Assembly (NCBI GenBank): GCA_019415505.1
Contig: DXZC01000040.1
Location: 1-16,637 of the forward strand
Reading direction: 5' to 3'
Length of the DNA stretch: 16,637 nucleotides
Source of the DNA: Peptococcaceae bacterium
GTDB lineage: Bacteria; Bacillota; Dehalobacteriia; UBA7702
Part shown: positions 8,345-15,117 of the stretch, in pieces
How the letters are laid out: each line of letters starts with the position of its first letter
Numbering within the stretch: the stretch's first letter is position 1
Position numbers and translations under genes: made by a program
The notes under the pieces: model-generated
Databases searched by the model: none
Told to the model about the DNA's origin: nothing
What the model saw: only the letters and a program-made list of their open reading frames with translations

Positions 8345-9142
8345 TTAAATACTGATGTTTAAGAGAGTTTCAGCGTTTTTATAAAAGATTTTTTCCCTAT
8401 CCTCATCGGTAATATTTAATGAATTGACCATTGCTTGGGTTTTTATCCCGTCTGACCATGGACAATCGGTAGCATATAAAAATTTATTTATATCGTGGGA
8501 CTTTATAAACTTCTCTATTTCCTGGAGTGAATAATAGCGTATGGCCATGGAAATATCAAAGTAAACATCTTTACCTACTAAATACTTATAAGTATCTGCC
8601 ATGCCGGTTAAATTTCCTAAATGGGCGAATACCAACTTTGCGCCCTTAAAATCCTCGGCAACCTTGCCGCCCCTCTGAACATGGCTGCGGTCTGAGCCTG
8701 GATAGGCGGGGTCAAAGCCGGAATGAAATAGTATAACCATATCTCTGTTGGCGAGTTCTTCATATATTGGATATACTTTTTTATCATCCAGCGCAAACTC
8801 TTGGTATTCCGGGTGGAACTTTACGCCCTTTATGCCATTTTCCCAGAGCCGTTGTATCTCATCCTTATAATCGGTATATTGGGGATGAATAGAACCGTAG
8901 GAAATAATTCCAGCGCCATTATTTTCAATTAAAAAATTATTGACATTTTTCACATATTGCGGTGCTGTAGCGATATTTAGTAAAACAATATTCTCACAGC
9001 CCCAGCTTTTTTGTGTTTCCAGGGTATTAGCTAACGTACCGTCTGTGGCCGATTCGTAGCCGCAGTTTCGAGAAAGCTTTTTAATGGCCTTTGCCGCTAA
9101 AAAATCGGGAAAGGCGTGTACATGGCAATCAACATACTTCAA
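8345..9142 (-). CDS. metal-dependent amidohydrolase (amidohydrolase_2-like TIM barrel)
   Basis: A 265-residue cytoplasmic protein of the amidohydrolase superfamily. Expected metal and catalytic residues are the HxH pair His7/His9 at the first strand, KFHP near 108-111, His140 in LFHSGFD, His174 in VFAHLGN and Asp226 in YATDCPW. This is the pattern of COG2159-type enzymes, which include both hydrolases and decarboxylases; the substrate cannot be read from the sequence. The start is TTG at 9142, with GGAAAG about 12 bases upstream; an in-frame stop lies just before it, and the next start would remove the HxH motif. It is the first gene of the operon with pyruvate carboxylase. Confidence 0.85.
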   Translation of the reverse strand: MKYVDCHVHAFPDFLAAKAIKKLSRNCGYESATDGTLANTLETQKSWGCENIVLLNIATAPQYVKNVNNFLIENNGAGIISYGSIHPQYTDYKDEIQRLWENGIKGVKFHPEYQEFALDDKKVYPIYEELANRDMVILFHSGFDPAYPGSDRSHVQRGGKVAEDFKGAKLVFAHLGNLTGMADTYKYLVGKDVYFDISMAIRYYSLQEIEKFIKSHDINKFLYATDCPWSDGIKTQAMVNSLNITDEDREKIFYKNAETLLNISI

Positions 9143-9196
9143 GCTGCATCACTTTCCTTGCCTTTAGTTTACATCATATATTGAAAGTATTAAATT

Positions 9197-9225
9197 ATTA
9201 TACCATATTTTATCTTTCTTGAAAA
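9197..9225 (-). promoter_or_regulatory. extended -10 promoter of amidohydrolase-pyc-DUF1015
   Basis: On the minus strand a perfect TATAAT (9197-9202) is preceded by TGG, giving an extended -10 element. A weaker -35-like TTTTCA (9220-9225) sits at 17-bp spacing. The predicted leader before the TTG start is about 45-50 bases and contains no obvious riboswitch or attenuator. Confidence 0.75.
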
Positions 9226-9436
9226 TGATTTTTTTTAATATGCGGTTATTTTATCTGTTTACTAAATACCTGAAATAAGATTGCCAAATTGAGGAAAAGC
9301 AAATAATTGTTTCTTTAAAAATAAGGATAAAGCCTTCTTTTACTACAGTCTGTAAGATATTCCCGCTGCCCTTGCCGAGATTATTGTGCCCTATAAGTAT
9401 TAAAGCATAATTTCTTTTAAATAACTGGCGTCAAGC
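9226..9436. other. A+T-rich intergenic DNA, no gene recognised
   Basis: Between the amidohydrolase promoter and the ZIP-gene terminator there is no supported reading frame or RNA. A weak hairpin can be drawn around AAGG-ATAAAG-CCTT near 9325-9340, but it has a mismatch and is not convincing. Confidence 0.45.
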
Positions 9437-9476
9437 AAAAAAAAATGGAGTCTTGTCGCAATACAAGACCCCATTT
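9437..9476 (-). terminator. Rho-independent terminator of the ZIP transporter gene
   Basis: A 14-bp stem (9443-9456 with 9463-9476) has a 6-base loop. On the minus strand its only non-Watson-Crick pair is G-U; on the plus strand the same position is an A-C mismatch. A nine-base T-run follows on the minus strand (plus-strand A's at 9437-9445). Both facts show it acts on the minus strand, about 45 bp after the transporter stop codon. Confidence 0.9.
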
Positions 9477-9521
9477 ATGATTTGTTACTAACCGTTATAG
9501 CATTTTATTTACAAAAATATT

Positions 9522-10235
9522 TTAGGTAAGAAAAAAAGTTAATAGTATGCCTAGAAAAATCCCTAAATCCAGATACTTGGTTTCCAATTTTAATACCTGG
9601 GCAAAGGAGATATAGACCATTGCTCCAGCCGCAAAGCTCATGCCAATACTTAGGGCCAAGGGTGAACCACTAGTTACGGACCAACCTATATATGCTCCCA
9701 GAGGCGTAACCGCTCCGGCCAATGCAGTAATTACTATGATTTTACTGGTTTTACATCGACTCTTTTTCAAAGGGGCGCTTATGCTCATGCCTTCAGGAAA
9801 ATTGTGTAAAAGCAAGCCAAAGGCTACCACAAATCCTAAGTAGGTCTGACTCTGAAAGCCTGCTCCTAGAGCTATGCCCTCGGGAAAATTGTGAAAGGCT
9901 ATACCTATGGCCATTAACATACCTATTTTACTAAAAGAAACCCCGTCAGTTTTGCTAATACCTGGACTTATGAATTCTAAAAAACGGGAGCACCCATACA
10001 TGAATAGTATGCCCAACCCAAAACCAAAAGCGGCAGTAAGGGCGGAGCCAGTAATGTAATACGACTGGGGCATTAGGCTGAATAAAGAGAGCCCAATCAT
10101 AACCCCTACACCGAAGCCGATAACAAAACCTAGACAGCCCTTTTTCTCTACCGGTAAAATTAGACCGATTAAACCGCCGGCAACTGTAGCAATGCCAGCA
10201 AAAAAGCTGATTATTATTACTTCTATTGTACCCAT
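9522..10235 (-). CDS. ZIP family divalent metal transporter
   Basis: This 237-residue inner-membrane protein has about eight hydrophobic segments. It carries two copies of the ZIP metal-site motif HNFPEG, at residues 115-120 and 144-149, in the fourth and fifth helices, the hallmark of ZupT/GufA-like carriers of zinc, iron or manganese. The metal cannot be assigned. The loop between the third and fourth helices (about 85-105) is short and lacks the histidine-rich stretch found in some ZIP proteins. The ATG has AGGAGGGG just upstream. It appears monocistronic: a terminator follows and a separate terminator closes the gene upstream. No clear Zur or Fur box is seen in its leader. A short partial duplication of its N-terminal codons lies just upstream (10246-10296). 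Confidence 0.92.
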   Translation of the reverse strand: MGTIEVIIISFFAGIATVAGGLIGLILPVEKKGCLGFVIGFGVGVMIGLSLFSLMPQSYYITGSALTAAFGFGLGILFMYGCSRFLEFISPGISKTDGVSFSKIGMLMAIGIAFHNFPEGIALGAGFQSQTYLGFVVAFGLLLHNFPEGMSISAPLKKSRCKTSKIIVITALAGAVTPLGAYIGWSVTSGSPLALSIGMSFAAGAMVYISFAQVLKLETKYLDLGIFLGILLTFFLT

Positions 10236-10280
10236 AGCACCCCTCCTACCCTATTGTATGAGCAATGCCGGCAAAAAAGC
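10189..10280 (-). repeat. imperfect 19-bp direct repeat at the 5' end of the ZIP gene
   Basis: GCAATGCC[A/G]GCAAAAAAGC occurs at 10189-10207, inside the transporter coding sequence, and again at 10262-10280 upstream of it, offset by 73 bp with one mismatch. Weaker similarity seems to extend some 25 bases on the side away from the gene's 3' end. On the minus strand both copies encode FFAGIA. Confidence 0.6.
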
Positions 10281-10296
10281 ACAAAATATCCTTCAT
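10246..10296 (-). other. 16-codon upstream reading frame, possible leader or duplication remnant
   Basis: An ATG at 10296 opens a frame reading MKDILCFFAGIAHTIG, ending in a TAG that abuts the GGAGG ribosome site of the ZIP gene. It contains FFAGIA, also present at residues 11-16 of the transporter. No Shine-Dalgarno sequence precedes it, so translation is doubtful. It may be a relic of a partial tandem duplication or a leader peptide. Confidence 0.3.
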
Positions 10297-10376
10297 TATT
10301 TGGGCCAATAGGGTTGGGCAAAGGGAGTATAGAACACTCTTAGTGTAAGTTATTTTCCCATTATCAGCGTACATAT

Positions 10377-10416
10377 AAAAATGTGCCTGACCCCGTTTGA
10401 GCAACGGTGCCAGGCA
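10377..10416 (-). terminator. Rho-independent terminator after the EF-G-like gene
   Basis: A 14-bp stem (10384-10397 with 10403-10416) and 5-base loop. On the minus strand it has one G-U pair and one A-G mismatch and is followed by CATTTTT. The arms contain GTGCCTGACCCC and GGTGCCAGGCA, which look like a dispersed palindromic repeat unit as well as a terminator. Confidence 0.75.
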
Positions 10417-10434
10417 GCGTCATCTTATATTCTC

Positions 10435-10463
10435 CGGCTAGAGGTTTATCCTCTGGCCGTTTT
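10435..10463 (+). terminator. second hairpin between EF-G-like and ZIP genes
   Basis: CGGCTAGAGG-TTTAT-CCTCTGGCCG forms a 10-bp stem on the plus strand with one T-G pair, followed by TTTTCTCT, the layout of a plus-strand terminator. On the minus strand the same position is a C-A mismatch and no T-run follows. It lies about 42 bp after the EF-G-like stop codon and may block antisense transcription into that gene. Confidence 0.5.
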
Positions 10464-10501
10464 CTCTGAGTCTGGACATAACAGTGAAGTGTATTATGTA
10501 A

Positions 10502-12532
10502 TTATTCTTTTTCCGCGGCAGCAGCGGCAATTACCTTTTCAGCCAGGTTTTGTGGCAGTTCCTCATATCTGGAGAATTCCATGGTAAAGGAGCCTCTGCC
10601 CTGAGTCATGGAACGTAAATCAATGGCATAACGATACATTTCGGAAAGCGGGGCGTTAGCCTTAATATATTGCATATTGCCTTGTTTTTCCATCCCTAAA
10701 ATACGGCCGCGGCGATTGCTCATATCGCCCATAATATCACCCATAAATTGGTCGGGAACGCGTATTTCCACATCCATAAACGGCTCTAAAAGCACTGGTT
10801 TAGCTACTTCGCAGCCCTTCTTAAACGCCAGGGAAGCCGCAATCTTAAAGGCCATTTCCGAGGAGTCAACCGGGTGATAAGAGCCATCCTTTAAGTTAAC
10901 CTTAATATTAGTTACAGGATAACCCGCCAGAATACCTTCAGTCATTGCCTCACGGAAGCCTTTTTCTACAGCGGGAATATAGTTTTTCGGTACGGCCCCG
11001 CCAAAGATGCTTTCTTCAAAAGTAAAATCGTTATCATAATCTGGTTCCATATCAACCACAATATCACCAAATTGGCCATGACCACCACTTTGTTTTTTGT
11101 GGCGTCCCCGAATATCGGTAGCTTTACCCTTGATTGTTTCCCGATAGGGAACCTTTGCTTCTAAGGTTTCTACATCTACGCTAAATTTTTTCATCAAACG
11201 GTCAATTACAATATCCACATGGGCTTCACCCATTGCGGTAAGCAAAGTTTGCTTTGTTTCCACATTTTTTTCTAAGCGTAAGGTTGGGTCTTCCTCAATA
11301 AGCCGGGAAATAGCGTTACCTAATTTATCCTCGTCAGCCTTGGATTTAGGAGCTATCGCCACTGTAAAGCTGGGTACGGGGAAGTCAATGCCTTCCAAAA
11401 GTATATCGTTGCCTTTAGCGCACAGAGTATCACCTGTTTTAGCGCTGGGCAATTTAGCCAAAATACCAATATCCCCTGTATTGAATTGGGTGCAGTTGGT
11501 CAAAGATTTGCCCAACATAATTCCAGCGGAGCTAATTTTTTCATCCTTTTCCTGGGAGGCATTATAAACGCTGCCTTCAGCTTTGAACGCGCCCTGCATT
11601 ACCTTAAAATAACTTATTTTACCAACATAGGGGTCAGTCATAGTCTTAAATATTAAAGCGGCAAAGGGAGCGTCAGGATCTATTTCAGCATCAGCTTCAG
11701 TGGGATCTGGACAATCAAAGAAAATAGCGTCCATTAAAGCGTCAATCCCGATGTTGGATAAAGCGCTACCGCAATAGAGGGCGGCAACCTTGGCATTTTT
11801 AACGCCGTTATGCAGTCCCTTTAATACTTCCTTTTTGGTTAGTTCTTCACCTTCCAAATACTTTTCCATGATATCATCGTCGCCTTCGGCAGCGGCGTCA
11901 TAAAGCATTTCTTTATACTTATCTATCATATCAGCCATATCAGCGGGAATGTCAACTTCCTTGGCTTTGCCATTCTCGTAGGTATAGGCTTTATTATCGA
12001 TTATATTGACAATACCCTTAAAGTCATCGCCTTGACCCAGGGGAATAGTAACAGGCACAATATCCTTAGTTAGCTTTTCCCGTAAGGATTCCATGGTTTT
12101 TTCAAAGTCCGCATTTTCACGGTCCATTTTGTTAACAAAAATAATCTTTGAGGTTTCCCTTTCGTCAGCGTCTTCCCAAATAATTTCTGTGCTAACCTGA
12201 GCGCCGGAAACGGCGTCAACAACCATGAGAAGGCTATCAGCAACCCTTAAGCTACTTTTAACTTCTCCGTAAAAGTCCATAAAACCAGGAGTATCAAGTA
12301 GATTTACCTTTTTATCTCTGTGCTCAAAATTCAAAAGGGTGGTGCTTACGGAAATCTTTTTTCTAGTTTCCTCCGGCAAATAGTCAGAAACAGTATTTCC
12401 CTCATCCACTTTACCCAGTCTGGAAAGAGCGCCTGTATTGTAAATCATGGCTTCTGCTACAGAGGTTTTGCCTGAGCCTTGATGTCCAACAAGAGCCACG
12501 TTGCGAATGTTCTCCGTTTGAAAGACAGTCAT
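10502..12532 (-). CDS. elongation factor G-like GTPase (EF-G paralogue)
   Basis: This 676-residue translation-factor GTPase has EF-G domain order: G domain (about 8-270), domain II, domain III, domain IV and a C-terminal ferredoxin-like domain. Nucleotide motifs are GHQGSGKT (16-23), DTPG (80-83) and NKMD (134-137). Two features separate it from canonical EF-G. The P-loop is GHQGSGKT rather than GHIDAGKT, and switch II reads DTPGFMDF rather than DTPGHVDF, losing the catalytic histidine. Domain IV keeps QSGGHGQFGD. This fits the secondary EF-G-like group (compare mycobacterial EF-G2), not the housekeeping fusA that sits with rpsL/rpsG. The ATG has AGGAGG at good spacing. It is monocistronic and divergent from spoVB. 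Its exact role is unknown. Confidence 0.88.
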   Translation of the reverse strand: MTVFQTENIRNVALVGHQGSGKTSVAEAMIYNTGALSRLGKVDEGNTVSDYLPEETRKKISVSTTLLNFEHRDKKVNLLDTPGFMDFYGEVKSSLRVADSLLMVVDAVSGAQVSTEIIWEDADERETSKIIFVNKMDRENADFEKTMESLREKLTKDIVPVTIPLGQGDDFKGIVNIIDNKAYTYENGKAKEVDIPADMADMIDKYKEMLYDAAAEGDDDIMEKYLEGEELTKKEVLKGLHNGVKNAKVAALYCGSALSNIGIDALMDAIFFDCPDPTEADAEIDPDAPFAALIFKTMTDPYVGKISYFKVMQGAFKAEGSVYNASQEKDEKISSAGIMLGKSLTNCTQFNTGDIGILAKLPSAKTGDTLCAKGNDILLEGIDFPVPSFTVAIAPKSKADEDKLGNAISRLIEEDPTLRLEKNVETKQTLLTAMGEAHVDIVIDRLMKKFSVDVETLEAKVPYRETIKGKATDIRGRHKKQSGGHGQFGDIVVDMEPDYDNDFTFEESIFGGAVPKNYIPAVEKGFREAMTEGILAGYPVTNIKVNLKDGSYHPVDSSEMAFKIAASLAFKKGCEVAKPVLLEPFMDVEIRVPDQFMGDIMGDMSNRRGRILGMEKQGNMQYIKANAPLSEMYRYAIDLRSMTQGRGSFTMEFSRYEELPQNLAEKVIAAAAAEKE

Positions 12533-12678
12533 TGATTTTCCTCCTCGTATTAAAAGTTTTCAACCTTTTATAATTTAGCTACTTAATAGCAAAATCCTTT
12601 TCATATTTGACATATTATTAAAAATTTTTTTTGAATACTTTCTCTCTCCTCTAATATTATTTTAAGACAGGAGGCATT

Positions 12679-14232
12679 ATGGTCAGAGAAAGCATCATAC
12701 TAGGAACAGGAATATTGATAATTACCAACTTTTTAGTTAAAATTTTAAGTTTGGTATACCGGGGCGTTCTTATTCGCCTAATAGGTAGCGAGGGGTTGGG
12801 GCTTTCAGAGATGATAATGCCCCTATTTTCCTTTTTGCTCGTTATAGCTTCCCTGGGTATCCCCCTAGCTATCTCCAACCTCATAAGCGCTGATATCAAA
12901 AGGGAAAAATATATGACCATTTTTAAAACAGGTCTATATATGCTTTTGCTTAACGGCGTTATCGTAACCTTGGTCGCCTTGCTATTATACCCGGTAATCA
13001 CTGAGTATATTTTTACAGATTCCCGGCTTTATTTAGCCTTTTTATTTTTCTTCCCCTCTGTAATCCTTATCACTGTTTTTTCAGCTTTTCGCGGCTACTT
13101 CCAGGGCAGCCATCAAAGCTCCCAAATTGGCAAAAGCCAGGCTGTGGAGCAAATAGTCAGAGTAGTGGTGGGAATTGCCCTGGTTTATTTCTTACTACAA
13201 CGCAATTTCCCGCTTTCTGTTTTAATCGCCGGTCTTTCAGCGGCTACCTTCTTTGCTGAATTTGCCGGCGGCGCCTATCTCTGGCGGCGTTTTAGCCAAG
13301 AGAATAAGGGTAAAAAAGAACGGGGGCACTTTTCCCCCGCCATTGCCAAGGATTTTTTAAAAATGGGCAGTCCCCTCACCTTCAGCCGTATATTTACTAC
13401 TTTGGCTATTAGCTGCCAAGCTATACTTATACCCAAGGCTTTAGTGTTAAGCGGCTATTCCCTCTCGGAGGCAGCTTCATTATATGGCTACTTTAGCGGC
13501 GTGGCAATAACCGTCCTCCACTTACCGGCCATTGTTACCAGCGCCATTACCACGCCTTTAATACCGGCAGTTGCCGAAGCCCAAGAACAGCACAATACAA
13601 AACTACTGCATAAGCGCATAAGAGACAGCATCATCTTTACTAGTTACACTGCCGTTCCCATGCTGGCTTTTATTTTTTACTTTGCCACGCCAATCTGTGA
13701 TATCCTATTTTCCGCCCAGGAGGCTGGCCCCATGCTTTCCCTATTTTGCTTAGGTGGCATACTTCTCTATTTACAGCAGCCTATTGTCGCTGTCCTCCAG
13801 GGACTTAATTACTTTAAACAGCTGCTTTTATGCTTGTTCATTGGCGATGGGGCTTATATTATCATGCTGTTTGCCTGTTACTTGCGACAAGACTTTACCA
13901 TTGAAATGGGTATTATTGCCTTTATTATCAATGACATTATCTTACTGACCTCATATATTATTCTCTTAAAACGAAAGACTGGGGTTAAAATGGGTTTAAT
14001 CAGAAATACCCTTTTTCCCCTCTTTTACTCGTTGGCCGGGTTATGCGTTACTTATATACTAAAACAACACCTCAACATAACAGAATTAAATATAACTGCA
14101 ATTTTATGTTTTGGCGTTGTTTTTATGCTCATTTACTTTATTGGGTTGTTAATTTTTGACCGTAAAAACCTGGCCCTGTTTAGCCGGGTCAGTCCACGGC
14201 AAAGACGTCGGCAAAATCGTCAAGCTCTTTAA
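12679..14232 (+). CDS. SpoVB/MurJ-like MOP-superfamily flippase
   Basis: This 517-residue integral membrane protein has about 14 hydrophobic segments. The N-terminal run through GTGILIITNFLVKILSLVYR and RLIGSEGLGLSEM is typical of the SpoVB (stage V sporulation protein B)/polysaccharide-flippase group, which moves lipid-linked envelope precursors across the membrane. In sporulating Firmicutes, SpoVB acts in spore cortex synthesis; related paralogues act in vegetative peptidoglycan or polysaccharide export, so the exact role is open. The ATG has AGGAGG only about 4 bases away. No convincing promoter was found: a TTGACA at 12607-12612 lacks a matching -10 box. The C-terminus is very basic (SPRQRRRQNRQAL) and is encoded partly opposite the 3' end of surE, with a 44-bp overlap. 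Confidence 0.85.
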   Translation: MVRESIILGTGILIITNFLVKILSLVYRGVLIRLIGSEGLGLSEMIMPLFSFLLVIASLGIPLAISNLISADIKREKYMTIFKTGLYMLLLNGVIVTLVALLLYPVITEYIFTDSRLYLAFLFFFPSVILITVFSAFRGYFQGSHQSSQIGKSQAVEQIVRVVVGIALVYFLLQRNFPLSVLIAGLSAATFFAEFAGGAYLWRRFSQENKGKKERGHFSPAIAKDFLKMGSPLTFSRIFTTLAISCQAILIPKALVLSGYSLSEAASLYGYFSGVAITVLHLPAIVTSAITTPLIPAVAEAQEQHNTKLLHKRIRDSIIFTSYTAVPMLAFIFYFATPICDILFSAQEAGPMLSLFCLGGILLYLQQPIVAVLQGLNYFKQLLLCLFIGDGAYIIMLFACYLRQDFTIEMGIIAFIINDIILLTSYIILLKRKTGVKMGLIRNTLFPLFYSLAGLCVTYILKQHLNITELNITAILCFGVVFMLIYFIGLLIFDRKNLALFSRVSPRQRRRQNRQAL

Positions 14233-14992
14233 ATTTTTGGTGGTCTAAATAGTCAAGCTTAATGGGGGTTACGGATATATATCCCTGGGATACCGCTTCC
14301 ACATCGGTGATATAACCCCGCATATCTTCATCCACGGCTGAGAATCCGCCCTGAACGCCGTCGTTAATATCATCGTAAACGTGCCAATAGTAATCGGAGC
14401 CGTAAGGGTTGCGCCGCTTTTCAAATCTTTCAATCATGCGGCTGGCGGAAATAACGGTCTTTTTTATGCCCTTGATTTCCTGCCTGGGTATGGCGGGGAA
14501 ATTAAGGCTGTAAAAAAACATCTTGCCTTTTTCCCGTTGCATAAATTTAGGCAGCATCTCCTGAAAAATCTCAGCAATTACCTGGAAATCCTGACAGTTA
14601 AAATCAGCGGATAGGGCAAATGTAGGTATATTTTGAAATGCGCCCTGTAAGGCAGCGGCAATCGTGCCTGAATAAATCACGGAATCCGCAATATTGGCGC
14701 CATTATTAATTCCCGATAGAATTACGTCTGGCCTTTCCTCTACCAGTTGATCCAAAGCTAAAACCGTGCAGTCTGCCGGAGTACCGTCTACTACCCAAAT
14801 ATCAAAATCTACCTGGGGTAAATAAACCTTCTCCACAGTTAACGGCGTTAGAAAGGTAACGCTATTACTAGTGCCGCTTTTTTCTCTGGCCGGTACTGCA
14901 ACTGTCAGGTTGTGTTCATCTTTTAAAGCGGCAATAAGGGCGTGTAAGCCAGGGCCTCGATAGCCATCGTCATTAACAATAAGGATGTTCAT
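14189..14992 (-). CDS. surE: 5'/3'-nucleotidase SurE
   Basis: This 267-residue metal-dependent phosphatase of the SurE family dephosphorylates nucleoside monophosphates (and sometimes exopolyphosphate) in the cytoplasm. Active-site residues fall at the family's usual numbers: Asp8 and Asp9 in IVNDDG, Ser39 in KSGTSNS, and Asn96 in SGINNGANI. VIYSGT follows at 106-111. The frame is open to GTG at 15004, but the ATG at 14992 is chosen because AAGGTGAT lies 7 bases before it and it puts the catalytic residues at canonical positions; the ATG at 15001 is too close to that site. Its promoter has an unusual 19-bp spacer with a dyad. The 3' end overlaps the convergent spoVB-like gene by 44 bp, and no terminator is visible. 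Confidence 0.95.
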   Translation of the reverse strand: MNILIVNDDGYRGPGLHALIAALKDEHNLTVAVPAREKSGTSNSVTFLTPLTVEKVYLPQVDFDIWVVDGTPADCTVLALDQLVEERPDVILSGINNGANIADSVIYSGTIAAALQGAFQNIPTFALSADFNCQDFQVIAEIFQEMLPKFMQREKGKMFFYSLNFPAIPRQEIKGIKKTVISASRMIERFEKRRNPYGSDYYWHVYDDINDGVQGGFSAVDEDMRGYITDVEAVSQGYISVTPIKLDYLDHQKFKELDDFADVFAVD

Positions 14993-14999
14993 GGTATTC

Positions 15000-15007
15000 A
15001 TCACCTT
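15000..15007 (-). promoter_or_regulatory. ribosome binding site deciding the surE start
   Basis: AAGGTGAT on the minus strand lies 7 bases before the ATG at 14992. The alternative ATG (15001) and GTG (15004) overlap this site and would have essentially no spacing. Confidence 0.7.
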
Positions 15008-15027
15008 CTCTAATTTTCGTTTAAAAA

Positions 15028-15058
15028 AGTATAAACCTTAAAGCAGGTTTAAAGTCAA
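15028..15058 (-). promoter_or_regulatory. surE promoter with 19-bp spacer and internal dyad (MerR-like)
   Basis: On the minus strand TTGACT (15053-15058) and TATACT (15028-15033) are separated by 19 bp. The spacer region carries an inverted repeat, AAACCT-N6-AGGTTT (15033-15050), and an overlapping imperfect dyad CTTTAAA-CCTGC-TTTAAGG. Over-long spacers with a dyad between the boxes are the signature of promoters controlled by MerR-family activators. No merR gene is in the window. Confidence 0.6.
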
Positions 15059-15066
15059 TACCTTTA

Positions 15067-15098
15067 AAAAGGGAAGCCTTATCAAGGCTTCCGCTTTT
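15067..15098 (-). terminator. Rho-independent terminator of folE-ypmA-lepB
   Basis: A perfect 9-bp stem GGAAGCCTT/AAGGCTTCC (15072-15080 and 15084-15092) has a 3-base loop. It is extended by AAAAG/CTTTT with one bulged base at 15093. On the minus strand it ends in CTTTTTAAAGG. It lies 20 bp after the lepB stop and ends a few bases upstream of the surE promoter, insulating surE. Confidence 0.85.
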
Positions 15099-15117
15099 AG
15101 TAATCTTGTATAATATT

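Noticed and set aside
12541..12600. Possible promoter of the EF-G-like gene around TTTTGC and TATAAA on the minus strand
   Set aside because: The -35-like box matches poorly and the dyad TAAAAG/CTTTTA nearby could be chance in A/T-rich DNA.
12600..12641. Possible promoter of the SpoVB-like gene: TTGACA at 12607-12612, and TTCATATT at 12600-12607 resembling a sigma-E -35 box
   Set aside because: Neither has a -10 element at acceptable spacing; the intervening DNA is mainly A/T runs, so I do not call a promoter.
12657..13001. 114-codon minus-strand open frame
   Set aside because: Antisense to the N-terminal membrane segments of the SpoVB-like gene; no start signal or motif.
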